Of a stretch of DNA of 64,000 nucleotides, positions 37,601-48,039 are shown in pieces (position 1 is the stretch's first letter; every line of letters starts with the position of its first letter). Under the pieces are notes generated by a model, which saw only the letters and a program-made list of their open reading frames with translations, did no database searches and was not told the origin of the DNA. Source of the stretch: Sipunculus nudus (Eukaryota > Annelida > Sipuncula > Golfingiida > Sipunculidae); contig CM049306.1 of assembly GCA_026874595.1 (NCBI GenBank), forward strand, positions 27,829,519-27,893,518, in the 5' to 3' direction. Made by a program: the position numbers and the translations under genes.

Positions 37601-40600
37601 AATAAAAATAATTAATATACACACAATTATAAATAATGAGTTCTTACTAAATACACAGATTCTTTGAAGTTTTATATAGATAAATATAAAACATATGGAT
37701 GGGAACTTCAAAGATAAAATGTAGTTGAAGTCTGTAGGAACTTCTAAGAAGTCCTAGTGATGTATCTTATGGAAAAGAAAGGAAAAACAGAATTTATGTA
37801 ACTTTGAGAAAGAGATACTGTTACATCTGTCTGTTGTTTCAATCCAGAGAATCTCAGAACATGATATTCTAGATGAACAATTGGCTGCCAACATTGCATA
37901 GAAATATGGAAGAAGAGAATTTTAACAAAAAATGTCTCATATTTAACAAGAACAAGAAAAAAAAATTTAATGTGCTACATTTTTGCTCAGCTGAGCTATA
38001 GTCATGATCCTTTGTCTGTTGTCTGTCAGTCATGCTGGCCAGATGTTCGTTAACAAGACACCTTTTGAAACCATTAGACCTACGAATCCAAAAATCAACA
38101 TTGAGCTAGATGTCCCTAAGTTCTCCTACCAAACCTAAAATTGGGTCACTGTGGCATCATTCTTTTGATAAATTAACCAAAAACCTCCATATTTTATAAA
38201 AACAAAAAACCTATTGTTACAGTTCATGACTGCCTTCTCTGAAAACCACTGCATTAACGGTCCTAATTGTATTTCCTATTCACTTGCCAGAAATAAAGTC
38301 AGTATTGCTTAACATTTAGAAGTTACAGACCTGAACATGATGTACCTTGTCAAAACATCAGGATATACATTTACCTACTTTACATGTTTATGGTTGAAGC
38401 TAGAGAGCCTGGCTTTTGTAAGGAAATAACTGTATTTAATTAAGATTTAATTGTATACCAGATATTAGAGCAGAATTTCTTAGCATAAATGTAAAATCAG
38501 TACTTAAATGTTGCCAAACTTTGACCATGGCATATTTTTTTACCCTATGAACACTGTTAGTTTAATTTTCACAGCTTGTACACATAAGGATTAAACATTT
38601 TTTAATCTGAAATTTGCATGCATTTGGTCAATGCCAGTTTTCAGAAGCTAATAAATGGATGTTAAACATGTTTATAATACTTAGAAGAATACTGCAAATT
38701 ATGTTTGTATGCATTGTAACATGCATAAAGGTTGTTTTGATTTTCCCAATAAGCAAAATATTATGACATTGCTCTTTATATTACTCAAGCAAATCCATCT
38801 GAATGTTCAGTATTATTTAATCGATTTACATTTACTGACTAAGCCTACTTAGGTGTAGCAATATTCCAATCATCCAACAACCATTCTACAATCACTGTCC
38901 CCAATTAATGTACTTAATTCAGCAAGGAATCAAACATATGTTTAAATCTAATTGAAATATGTCATATGTATTTTGATAAAGTTTGTTTATTGATTCACAA
39001 CTGGTAAATTTAATAAATAAAGAATAACTGGAAAAAATTTTTTTTTAAATTTATTGTAGATAAAATAAAGATAGAAAATGGTTGAAGCATTCTGCTAGAG
39101 TTAAAGGTTCATAATGTCTTTTCATTATTTTTCTCAGTGACATGTTGAAATAATTATCTCAGTACTGGTCACCATTTTTGTGAGATGATTAAGGCAGTAC
39201 TATTTACAACAAATATGTTCACATCATTTATCATTATCAAATCCTCAAAATCTTTCCAAAGACAAGCTTTTTATAATTGTGAGTACCTCATTCAAGAATG
39301 ATAATTTATACATAAATTAACTTATTCCTTCATAGTGTCTGAAGAAGAAGCATAAATCATTATGCTAGAAACTTTTAAACAAAAGCTGGACTTTTTCAAG
39401 GGTACCCATTTTAAGGGTACTGAACTAGTCCTATTATTGCATCCTAAGACAAAGTCAGGGATACTATGGTTTTAGCAGTCTCCCCGTCGCCACCACAGAT
39501 AAATCTTGCCTGCGCAATTACTAAAAAAATATATCACAGATTTTTACCAAACTCAACATATGCACAGATATTGGTGAGAGGATGAAGCCAACTTAAAATG
39601 GGGTCATGACCTGTATTAGGAGAGTGAACTTAAACTGGGATAAGTCCATCTTTAGTGAAAAGCACACAAATTCTTAAATATCTCAAGATAGCCTGCATGG
39701 ATTGATCCAAAAATCAAGTACCAGAAACTGGTGGCACCACCTATTATCCTGTTCTTGATTTTGCACCTTTTAATACCCCAATCAGGGCCTGGACAGTCGA
39801 GGGGTAAAACTTTCGGCTCTCTCCGCTAGCAACCAGGGTTCGATCCCCGGTGTGGCTATGAGAGTGGGTCGTAATTGTTGGTGGTTTCTCCAGTTTCCAC
39901 CACCTATACAGTGTACCAAACGCCAAAATCTGAGCCATGGAGAGAGCCGTGATTAGTTATAATAACTATTTGTACAGTCCATGTAAAATAAATAAGTTTA
40001 TATTAATCTTTGCCACTTGACAGTACTGTGACAAAAACTAATTTCAGATTTCTTTCATATTATGCACATGCATAAATATGAGTTATAAGATGAAGTCTTT
40101 TAAATTAAGGTCATGAACTTTACTATGAGCACGGCTTTGACCTTGAATATTTCCAAATTGGTGAAAAAACAAACAAAAATATTGTTTCTCAAGTGGATAG
40201 ATGTATCTATCTGAAAATCAAATGAAAGATGTCAGATGATAAGTTAATTGTCAAAAGATTTTGAAAACCTGTGACCTTCACCTTCCAGGTCAAATATGTT
40301 GATATACATTACTTTTGAAATATTGTATCTTTTTTCTTTAAATGTGGAACACAGATTGTTTCCACCAAGATTTCAGACATTTGTGAAGACTGGTAACCTT
40401 GAGCTTGGTCTTCAAGGTCAAATCTGCGAATATAGGATTTTGTTAACACCATAACTTTTGAAGTACTGCATCTGTTTCCTTCAAATTTGACATACAAAAT
40501 ATTTCCACCAATATCTCAGATTTTTTGTTCAAGAAAAGTGACCTTGACCTTGGTCAAACCTGAAGAGATCCTGGTGGCCTTGGCCTTTTCAAGTGTTAGG

Positions 40601-41341
40601 ATATAGTTCTGAAGATGGGGCCTATTTTTGAAGGGGATGATGCATTAAGTGACTTGGGATACTATATGGCATCTCAGATGCCAAGAAACTTCTGGTTTGT
40701 TTAAAGAATGCCAGAGAGTCAGTATCATTGGATACTTCTGTGAACAGAATTGTGATATCAAATTACTGCTTCATTTTATTACAAATCGCACAGAACTCTT
40801 TCATGTGGTGATATTGATAGATAATTTCTTTTAATATTACAGTGTTCTGCTTTATTGCTTCCTCTGAGTGCCTTGTTATTTTTATGAAACAAGGCATCTC
40901 TGTTGATATAATGTAAATTTCATGCATACCTGTTCCGCTGCATTTTGAATTTCAACAGAATTACAGCTCTCATGAATAAATAAATACTTTAGCAGAGTTT
41001 ATAATTCTGGTACAGGATGAAAAAATTACTTGTTTTTCACCTTTTGTGATCATATAAAGTTTTGAAAGTTTAAAGCTAATTAAAAACTGTGTGAAAGACC
41101 ATATATTGCTTCAGAAGGGATTGCATGGTATAATTTTAACTATTAGTATGTACAACATTTCTAAAACCATGTAAATCAATTTTCATTTCAGTTGGTAGAT
41201 GTGGCCAGTGCTGAACATTTGAAAAAGATGTTACCTAACTGTGTGAGAGTGGACATCATTGACCGATGTGGTCACTCCATCAATATGGACCGTCCTGGGA
41301 TGGCTACCAAGATGCTGATGCAGTTCAGAGAAGAAATGTAA
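22585..41341 (+). CDS. ABHD6: ABHD6-like monoacylglycerol lipase, complete 8-exon gene
   Basis: Serine hydrolase of the alpha/beta-hydrolase fold. In vertebrates ABHD6 is a membrane-anchored lipase that hydrolyses monoacylglycerols, including 2-arachidonoylglycerol, and some lysophospholipids. Coding exons are 22585-22697, 23028-23187, 26371-26487, 28597-28729, 35504-35637, 36568-36622, 37340-37440 and 41192-41341. All junctions are AG/GT and phases agree, giving 963 nt, or 320 residues plus TAA (human ABHD6 is 337). Residues about 2-30 form one hydrophobic membrane anchor. The HGFSASKDMW oxyanion loop is at 77-86, GTSLGG carries Ser148, WGQQDQ carries Asp270 and CGHS carries His299, so the triad is complete. 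The start ATG is one base after an acceptor, so at least one upstream non-coding exon is expected. Introns of 0.3-6.8 kb are full of repeats. Identity is firm to ABHD6; the substrate is inferred from the family. Confidence 0.93.
23028..23187 (+). CDS. ABHD6: ABHD6 coding exon 2 (oxyanion loop)
   Basis: Acceptor ttcatag, donor AAG|GTAAAT. It completes Arg38 across the junction and encodes residues 38-91. It includes the first strands of the hydrolase core (ILLVHGF) and the HGFSASKDMW oxyanion loop, matching HGFSAHKDMW of human ABHD6. Confidence 0.93.
23188..26370 (+). other. ABHD6 intron 2
   Basis: 3.2-kb intron. 23,460-24,545 is a CpG-richer insertion with a Mutator-like exon. The remainder is AT-rich without features beyond A/T runs. 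Confidence 0.8.
23935..24339 (+). pseudogene. Mutator-like transposase, N-terminal exon or fragment
   Basis: A 134-codon frame inside ABHD6 intron 2. Basic start (MGRREKSRMSEDKIRYLNER), an acidic Ser-rich linker, then KFYEVYRAGVLAMRAIGKGR followed by AAAARFCA, which resembles the opening of the Mutator-like transposase domain common in invertebrate genomes (...NRRxVxAMRxIGKGxxxxxxFCAxMNxPxP). The match stops at FCA, where CGC|GTATGT could be a donor; no following exon was found. Weak inverted ends (aactgtcaact near 23,490 and agtttgacagtt near 24,520) may bound the insertion. Possibly a still-open first exon or a decayed remnant. Confidence 0.45.
26371..26487 (+). CDS. ABHD6: ABHD6 coding exon 3
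   Basis: Acceptor tatgtttcag, donor GAG|GTGAGC. 39 codons, phase 0 at both ends (residues 92-130). It contains VVVDLPGHGGTT, equivalent to the VCVDMPGHEGTT strand and turn of vertebrate ABHD6, followed by a His-rich loop (HPHHN). Confidence 0.92.
26488..28596 (+). other. ABHD6 intron 3
   Basis: 2.1-kb intron. The distal half is an antisense LINE remnant; the proximal half is AT-rich with no feature. Confidence 0.8.
27047..28370 (-). pseudogene. Decayed non-LTR retrotransposon (reverse transcriptase 3' half)
   Basis: Reading the - strand, broken frames give in order: FLSKPIERITADQLSEHI and NGLHEPF (typical of RT fingers), a frame-shifted GVPQGSVLGP-like stretch near 27,930, RYADDTQIYNHF (the YxDD catalytic box) near 27,820, and the C-terminal SPVLKGLHRLPVSQRIIYKI with LLLTF. 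This is the order of a CR1/Jockey-type RT. Frameshifts and stops separate each block, and it ends in a C-run at 28,376-28,392. It is inactive. Confidence 0.8.
28597..28729 (+). CDS. ABHD6: ABHD6 coding exon 4 (nucleophile elbow)
   Basis: Acceptor ttttttttcag, donor GCAG|GTGGGT. It encodes residues 131-174 plus one base. PFHLVGTSLGG is the GxSxG nucleophile elbow, with Ser148 at the same number as the human enzyme. It ends in NCPAG, matching the conserved CPAG turn. Confidence 0.94.
28990..31326 (+). repeat. Cluster of dispersed repeat copies
   Basis: Three copies of a family sharing gggcacaa-ttgtaaccac, catccagg-aggtccatg and ctaatgcattgatcacca start near 28,995, 29,345 and 30,875. A Helitron-like 5' end (ttattgtatccctagcc) starts at 29,829 and runs to about 30,830. 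Each copy repeats a tggcaccacct motif. G- and C-runs lie at 30,043 and 31,014. Confidence 0.65.
31327..33247. mobile_element. hAT-like non-autonomous element, 1.9 kb
   Basis: Ends CAGGGTTCGTATGCACCTTG and, inverted, CAGGGTTCATACACTTATCA, with subterminal repeats of aaaagtgcttga inside both ends. The interior (31,950-32,650) is CpG-richer with a 62-codon - strand frame of no known family. It is inserted in older repeat sequence. No clean 8-bp target duplication was seen, so the superfamily call is tentative. Confidence 0.55.
33250..34240 (+). repeat. About 145-bp repeat array with AGGTCA half-sites
   Basis: Seven degraded units spaced about 120-155 bp, each with aggtcaaaggtcaaggtcac or a variant (near 33,396, 33,549, 33,691, 33,795, 33,936, 34,062 and 34,140). 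Opposite orientation to, and older than, the array at 51.5-53.9 kb. Confidence 0.75.
35504..35637 (+). CDS. ABHD6: ABHD6 coding exon 5 (cap region)
   Basis: Acceptor gaattcacag, donor CAG|GTGAGA. Residues 175-219. It carries the ENQF...LLPESTDDMQKML segment, which aligns with the DNQF...LIPSTPEEMSEML cap-domain segment of human ABHD6. The 6.8-kb intron before it is the largest in the gene and is packed with transposable elements. Confidence 0.88.
35780..36450 (+). repeat. Dispersed repeat copies in ABHD6 intron 5
   Basis: Begins with tagctcagctgactgttattc and repeats the cacaaatcgtaaccactgg family twice (35,875 and 36,205). It ends in a (TA)n run near 36,427-36,480. Confidence 0.65.
36568..36622 (+). 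CDS. ABHD6: ABHD6 coding exon 6 (55-bp microexon-like)
   Basis: Acceptor cttcttgtag, donor AT|GTAAGT. It encodes 18 residues plus one base (FLQGALKLRQPRNEFYRR), corresponding to the ILQGLVDVRIPHNNFYRK stretch of ABHD6. Phase fits both neighbours; it is too short to stand out as an open reading frame. Confidence 0.88.
37340..37440 (+). CDS. ABHD6: ABHD6 coding exon 7 (catalytic Asp)
   Basis: Acceptor tttctcaccag, donor CAG|GTAAGG. Residues 238-271. LFLELTKEID resembles the LFLEIVSEKS segment, and VQLVWGQQDQ carries the acid residue Asp270 of the triad (WGKQDQ in human). Confidence 0.92.
39433..40695 (+). mobile_element. Helitron-like element interrupted by a SINE
   Basis: Starts attattgcatcctaagac with a GGGATAC partner close by, and ends in a TGGCATCT..AGATGCCA hairpin followed by aagaaactt and CTGG at 40692-40695. 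The interior matches the copy at 45.6-46.8 kb. Confidence 0.6.
39786..40007 (+). mobile_element. tRNA-derived SINE, about 220 bp
   Basis: Pol III B box GGTTCGATCCC at about 39,837 with a plausible A box (tggacagtcgagggg) about 50 bp upstream, then a tRNA-unrelated body with ctccagtttccaccacc and an A/T-rich tail (aaataaataagttt). Comparison with other copies of the host repeat shows a clean break between aatacccc and ttgccacttgacag, which fixes the insertion. Confidence 0.75.
41192..41341 (+). CDS. ABHD6: ABHD6 coding exon 8 (catalytic His, stop)
   Basis: Acceptor ttttcatttcag. 49 codons plus TAA. CGHSINMDRPG carries His299 of the triad, equivalent to CGHSVVMERP in human. The C-terminus ends soon after the last helix (FREEM), so the protein lacks the roughly 15-residue tail of the mammalian protein. 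Confidence 0.93.
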   Translation: MVDVASAEHLKKMLPNCVRVDIIDRCGHSINMDRPGMATKMLMQFREEM

Positions 41342-41985
41342 CAGTCATTTCCATCGCGGAGGCCGGGGTAACTCCTTAGAATCATCCAGATACATTCAGG
41401 GACAAGTTAGATTTCACATTGCCAGGCTTAGCATCTCTTAGAGTGTTTAATATATACACGTATATTATTATTACTTCATCATCACCATGTACACTATATA
41501 TGCACTGTTTTCACTTTATGTTTGCTTGATTTCAGAACCTTATATCCAAATATTTTTTAGTGTTTATATATTATTAGTACATAAAATGACCACTAGTTGC
41601 CCCCAGAGGTTGACCAGGTAGAGAAATCTCACTGCAAGTTACTGCCAAGAGAATTCTTTGCAAGTTTTTCCATTCAATGACCAATTGTTTTGGTTGTTCC
41701 ATGATGAATGTCATTTTTCCATTGTACCATAAAAACAACATTTCAATCCTTGAATTTTAATGTTGCTTTTACCAATAATTAACATTCATATGAACAAAAT
41801 ATTAAATGTAGGGGCCACATATTTAACATTCGCACAAATTCTTGGGTGATTCGTGACTGTTATCAGACCAGACTAACTAGTATTCATATGTAAAGGGTTA
41901 CATGCCTAACTGATATAAAGTTTTTTCATATCTGTTGTGTATGTGTTGGTGTAAAAAATAAAGGTGACATTTAAGCTTTGTATCT
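41342..41985 (+). terminator. ABHD6 3' UTR with poly(A) signal at 41957-41962
   Basis: The first clear AATAAA after the stop lies at 41957-41962, giving a 3' UTR of about 640 nt; an ATTAAA variant lies near 41805. No cleavage site can be fixed from sequence alone. Confidence 0.5.
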
Positions 41986-44900
41986 TCTGCCATCTCGATT
42001 AAAATACTTGATACAAGCAATACATGCCATTTTATTTTATATTTTGGTCTTGTGTTGTAAAATGTCACTGTAATGAACATCAGTATGGATATGTTATTTT
42101 TGTGTGTGTCAGATGCAAATATTTTACTTAAGGAGGTAATTTACAGCTTTATATTTAATATATTAAATTTTTTCTCAGATATTTGAAATATACATTGTGA
42201 CAAAGTTAAGTGACATAATATACTTTTTCCTTTTATAAAATAAATATATTTTCTTGGTTTGAGGTTTCTATCAGGAAACTCTTTGGTACACAGGGTTAAA
42301 AGGTTAAGGACACTGTTAGAGCCTGATAAATCAGAGTAAAATCTGAATAAATTATTTTGCTGGAGATAACAAGAATTATTAATTTTTATTGAATATCAAA
42401 TTTTGTAACTGAGTGATATGCTAACCAGAATGTGAATAACAAAATTTATTTTACTCTCCCACAAAGCTAAGGATACTAGTTTTTTATATTTCTGTTGTTT
42501 ATGACTTTAGAATTAAGCTGTTACTGTATACTGTTAACAGTTCCATTGTCACTAATGGTAAGATGAGCATATGTTCATTTAATCATGAAGAATGATGCAT
42601 TAAATAATCCACCAGAAATCTAGTATGAATTACTAGAGCAAATTTTTAAATTTTAATTTGCTCTGTTCCATTCACATTCATTTCAGATTCCATGTAAATA
42701 TTCTCACTGGATATGTTAAGGGTTGTTCTTTAATCATCATTCCACTTAAAGGGGCCCAATCACCTATCTGACCTTTATAAACTAAAGGTAAACCCTTGGA
42801 GCCTTTATAAAAATATGCCAGAAAACATGGAAATCACTGCACACAGGCTGTTTGTTATGTTTATATCAATGTGTTTGTAATATGTGGGGCCCACCAAAAT
42901 AAAACAAATTCAACAAGTTATATGGCAGCTAGTCAGATAAGCCAGAGCTTTGCAAATGGCATTTTGCAACAAGTTACCTTTCTACCTCTGCATATATTCA
43001 ACCTACCACCTTGGGTTACATGTTTTTGTCAACATTCCTGTGTATACAAAAATGTTGTTGATAAACAAGTTTATGCATCCTTATAAGAACTTTACACAAC
43101 CAAACTTGCCCTTAGATCATTAATAAATACACAGAGGAAGCCAGAAATCACATAAATTTGTTTTCAAAATGTAGGTGCATGAATGGGCACCTTTTAAAAG
43201 CCACATGTCAATGTTCAACAATACTATCAGGTTTTATGTCATTTTGTTTGCTGCTTTTACTTATGGTACAGTAATGTATTCATAACACAATTTGATTCTG
43301 GTAAAGTGTTCTGTTATTGTTGATACTTCAACAATTTTTTCCATGGCTAATGTGCAAATGGTCATTGGTCATAAGTATCTTTTCATGAAATCTCATGTTA
43401 CAACTTGCAGCACTCCACTTTCTCAGAGGTATAATAGTATAATAGTAAGTATATAGTATGTCTGATCACATAGGTATGAGCTTGTATACTTGTTTAGCCA
43501 TCCTACCAGACAATGACCTCTGGCCATGGTTTGTGCCACAATAGCCTTACATGTCAGCTAGGAGTTATGACATAAACACAGGTTGTGATATGTTCAGTCG
43601 CCAAATAGTTAGTCCTTATATATACCTTGAATGTCTGCTTTGGTAATATGTATTTCCCCAAGGGATTTGAGAGAAGCTTAAAAAGTGAAGAGTTTCAAAT
43701 TTCAGGCCTGAAATTGGTATTTAAGACCATATCAGATAATAAACTCGTCTTATGTGCTATTTGTAGTTGTCAGATACAAGTTATTTGAATTTGAGGGTTT
43801 TTAATAAAGGGTAAATCATCTTGACCTTTGTGGTATTACAATGAACATTTATTTTTTAATGACTAATACTTGCACATACATATTTATTATTATGGCATTT
43901 CTTTTCACAATGCATGTATCCAGTATTATTCTAAATTTTCTGTATATTATTCAAGTCTGATTGAGTTTTCTTTCCAAATATCAACTTGAGTCATCAAGAC
44001 CAACTGCTTTCTTTTGGTATATTTTTCTGGATGCATTGTTGAAAGATCTATAAGGAAAATGAAAGTGAACATATTGATTCTGGCATCCTGACCTGATGTT
44101 GAGTATTTTGTTATGTAACAAGTTAGGAGATATTTTAGTAGCATAATATCAAAACCTATATTAGTAACTCATGTATTTATTATTATTTCTTTTTTTTTAT
44201 GAACACAGCTGAGGATTGGAGAACAGAACAAATTGATTAAAAATAATGTTTTAACTGTTGCACGGTTCTGTTAGATGTTTAATCATGCATTTAAATCATA
44301 AATACAAGGATATATCAGTGGCAACTCAAGAGACAAACAAGAGACCAGTGTGTCTCAATTTTCAGCAGAAATCGTCAGCCAATAGTAGTAAAACTATATT
44401 GGAAACATACATATTGCCTCAAGTCTATAGACTTGTACTCTACTCAGTTTTACTATATACAGGTAAACGTATACATGTTCTGAATACAAATGGAACAGAG
44501 AAACAGACTAAACTATAAAAATGCTTTTATCAATGGCCAATAAATGGTGCTAACTCTTGCTTTCTGGTTGTGTTTCTTCACATGGACACCTCAACACAGT
44601 TAAGTGAAATGAGGCAAGAAAATAGAATTGTAAACATTTAATTTTTTGTCCAGTTTTAAATTTGTTTTAGGCTGGAGGATCAGTAAAGCAAGTTTAAATA
44701 AATAAATGAATAAACCAAGCCCCTTGAACTTCATTCTTTTTTTCCATGTTTTTTTCAAAGTACTTTTGTCTCTTTAAATACCTCCATATGTGACTGTGTT
44801 TAAGTTCTGTTAAGTGTTAATAGCTTATTTAAAATCATAGTCATTGTGCTCTTGCTGTAGTTGTAGCTATGTTATTTACCTGTATTATATATATGTACTC

Positions 44901-45572
44901 TAATTATGCATTTCAGTTGATTTGGACTAAGACTAATATAGATTTTGTTTTCCCCAAGTTTTGACAAGCACAAATCTTGTCACAAAATCAGCTAATATAC
45001 GTACATATGTCACATTTGTCACACATTCAGACACACATGTATAAACATATATAACCATAAACATAAATACATCTCTAGTGAATTTAAACTTATCTTCATT
45101 TTACTGTTTAGACTTTGTGGTTCAGCATCTGACTTCCAGGGAATATTGGTTTGTTAAATGTTGATACACACTTTGTATGCACTTGGTCAATAATCAGAGA
45201 CACTTACTTGTTATTATTTTAACTTAATTGTTTGGTCACTGTGTGTTAAAGTAAATTTTGGTGGCTAGATTTTCAGTCAGGTTGATCCTTGTGGCCAGTG
45301 GGTGACTCATTGTGGCCCATTTTCACTGGAAGGTATTGAAAAATCACATTAAAATGCATTTTAATGCATATTTAGGAAATTGGATGAAACTAGAAATAGC
45401 AAATACATGTTTTGTCACACACCCTGGAGATATGGTGAAGTGGGAACTTATCCCACAACTCGCATTCATTTATCAATAAATTTATGTAAAAGAATGAGGT
45501 TTTGTTTGTTGATTTCTTTGAATGGTGATGGGAATTATTGGTACATGAAAACTGTCTTTCTGATAGAGGTAT
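41986..45572. other. Intergenic, no gene seen
   Basis: AT-rich. A MITE-like left end ttaaaggggcccaatcacct lies at 42,747, resembling the element at 15.5 kb. Scattered short frames show no protein signature. Confidence 0.6.
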
Positions 45573-46758
45573 TTATTGTATCCCCAGACCAAGCCAGGAG
45601 AAACCATGGTTTCATGAAGGTCTCGCCACAACAGCCGCAGAAAAATATTGTTTTTGTGATACCTCAAAAAATATTTCACGGATTTGATCAAACTTGACAT
45701 GTGCATAGATATGGGTTAGAGGACAATTTAAAATGGGGTCATGACCTTTACTAGGATATGACCTTGATCTTGAATAGGTCCATATTTGGTGAAAATCACA
45801 CAAAATCTTGAATATCTCAATCAGCTAGGGTTGCATAGATGGACTAGTCCAAAAATGAATTTGACAGAAGATATTGGTGGCTTTGTCTTTTACCGGAAAC
45901 TGGTGGTGCCAACTTTTATCCTTTTCTTGTTTTCATGCCTTTTAATACCCCCATAATTGCCACTTAACAGTACTGTGAGCATTATAAGTAAAAAAACTAA
46001 TGGACAGATTTCTTTGATATTATGCATATACATAGATATGGGTTATGGAATGACGTATATACAAATTGGGTTTATGACCTTTCCTAAGAGAGTGGCCTTA
46101 ATTGACCTTGAATATTCCCATATTTGGTGAAAATCACACAAGATCTTAAATATTTCAATAAGGGAAGCATATATCCATGGATTGGTCCAAAGATCAAATC
46201 AACCGAAGATCTTGGACAGCTTTATCTACTGCAGAAGACAGGTTGTGCCACCTATTGTCTTTTTCTTGTTTTTGCTCATTTTAATACCCCGTTCATTGCC
46301 ACTTGGCAGTACTGTGAGCATTATAAATCAAAAACTGATGGACAGATTTCTTTCATATTATGCATATGCATAGAGATGGGTTATGGGATGAGGTATATTT
46401 AATTTGGGTCATGACCTTTACTTTGAGTGGCCTTGACCTTGATTATTCCAATATTTGGTGCAAAATATTGTTTTTCAAGGTCAAGGTCACCAGTCTCTTT
46501 GAACAACTTATCATCTGACATCTTTCAGTTTGATTATCAGATACATACATCTATCTGATAATCAAAATGAAAGATGTCAGATGATAAGTTGTTCAAAGAG
46601 ACTGGTAATCTTGACCTTGGTTTTGAAGGTCCCCCTGAAGAAACCCTGGTGGCTTAATTTGCCAAGGTTAGTATTTGCTTCTGAAGATTAGGGCCTATTT
46701 AAAGGGGGGGGAGCTGTCTGGGGATACTTTGGCATCTACAATGCCAAGAAATGTCTAG
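45573..46758 (+). mobile_element. Helitron-like element, near full-length copy
   Basis: 5' end tattgtatccccagac. The interior has paired internal motifs (tggggtcatgacctttac, tttggtgaaaatcacac) repeated at about 300-bp spacing. The 3' end has gtctggggatac, then the hairpin TTGGCATCTACAATGCCAA, then gaaatgt and CTAG at 46755-46758. It contains a large palindrome absent from sister copies. Confidence 0.6.
46476..46619. repeat. Large palindrome, about 68-bp arms
   Basis: 46476-46543 and 46552-46619 are reverse complements with about three mismatches around an 8-base loop (catacatc). Arms include cagtctctttgaacaactta and its partner. It sits inside the Helitron-like copy; the sister copy at 40.2 kb has only one arm. 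Confidence 0.92.
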
Positions 46759-48039
46759 TTATAGAAGTATTTATACGGAAGAATCACTCCTTACAAACCA
46801 TTTCGTCACAGACATTTATATAACAGACACTCAAGGTAGTCAACATGTGCTTCTCATTATTCCAGACAACTTTTCTTTTATGTCAGTTATAGGGAGTCTG
46901 TACTGTATATGATTAACCATACTAAACCTAGGAGTGTTTGTCTTCAAAATCAAATGTATCAAACAATTATCTATCCATTACTATAATGAGATGTAAGTAT
47001 TTATAATTTGTGTTACCACTGGTTTGTGTGAGTGAATAGATTCAATAGAAAATCTGGATTTATTTCAAAACCAAAACCAACTATCCCAAAACCAAATTCC
47101 ACATGATATTCAAGCTCGTTTATATGGGAGATCATCTGAATGCAAGCTGCAAATTAATATTAAGAGTTTTTGTTTCATCCATGGGTTCATGAATTCACTA
47201 TCATGCCCAGTTTTGTTATTTTCCAGACATAATTTATCTTGGCCTTGAAATCCTTTGTACAATCACTTCTGGTAGACCTTTTATAAATTGTAAGCATACC
47301 AGACAGTTTCAGCCCAAATCATATATGACAGGACTACATGTGTGGCATTCAGACAGGTTGATTATATTGACTTATTTTTGTCACTGTGTAACCACGAGGC
47401 CAAGTTTTGAGGACATCAAGATAATGAGAAGCCACTATTACTTTGCATGCTCCACCTTGTATCTGAGTCCTCTGTACAGTATATTAAATATATCTTGTAA
47501 TCTATATTAAAATGTGCGAGATATGCTGGTATCTACCGGGTGAATTCTCTAGCTCAGACGTGTTTTTCTATGAGCCCAAAATAGCATGATTCAATATACT
47601 TTTCCCATGAAACTCTATGGGAACTAGGCCCTCCACAATGGAGCGAAATGTGTTTAAAATTGTTCCATGATTACTAAATGGGTAATTACCCTAATGCTCT
47701 ATCATATAATACAGATATTGCCTTTCACGATGCTTGTATGGTTATAACCCCCACCTTAATGATATACATGCCTGTCTCTGTCCGTAGAATGTCCCTGTCA
47801 CTTGGGATGTGGATCCATCCTGCTCTTAATATTATATAAACAAGGCTCAAGGACCCATGGGTTACAGCACTCAGTTATTATATATGATCACAAAATATGA
47901 TTTGGAAGAGGGGGTACACATGCTAGTTTTGTGTGGGAATATAAGCTGTATTATGAGACGATGGTGTTTACCTCAAGTTATGTAAGATTTGGATAAAATC
48001 CTGGGATATAGTGAAGAGCTTTGATGTCATTTATATTAT
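46759..48039. other. Intergenic, no gene seen
   Basis: AT-rich unique sequence with no recognisable frame or repeat. Confidence 0.6.

Larger units (their letters stand above)
37441..41191 (+). other. ABHD6 intron 7
   Basis: 3.75-kb intron with a short repeat copy at 37,984-38,220, AT-rich unique sequence to 39,430, then a Helitron-like element with a nested SINE. Confidence 0.8.
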
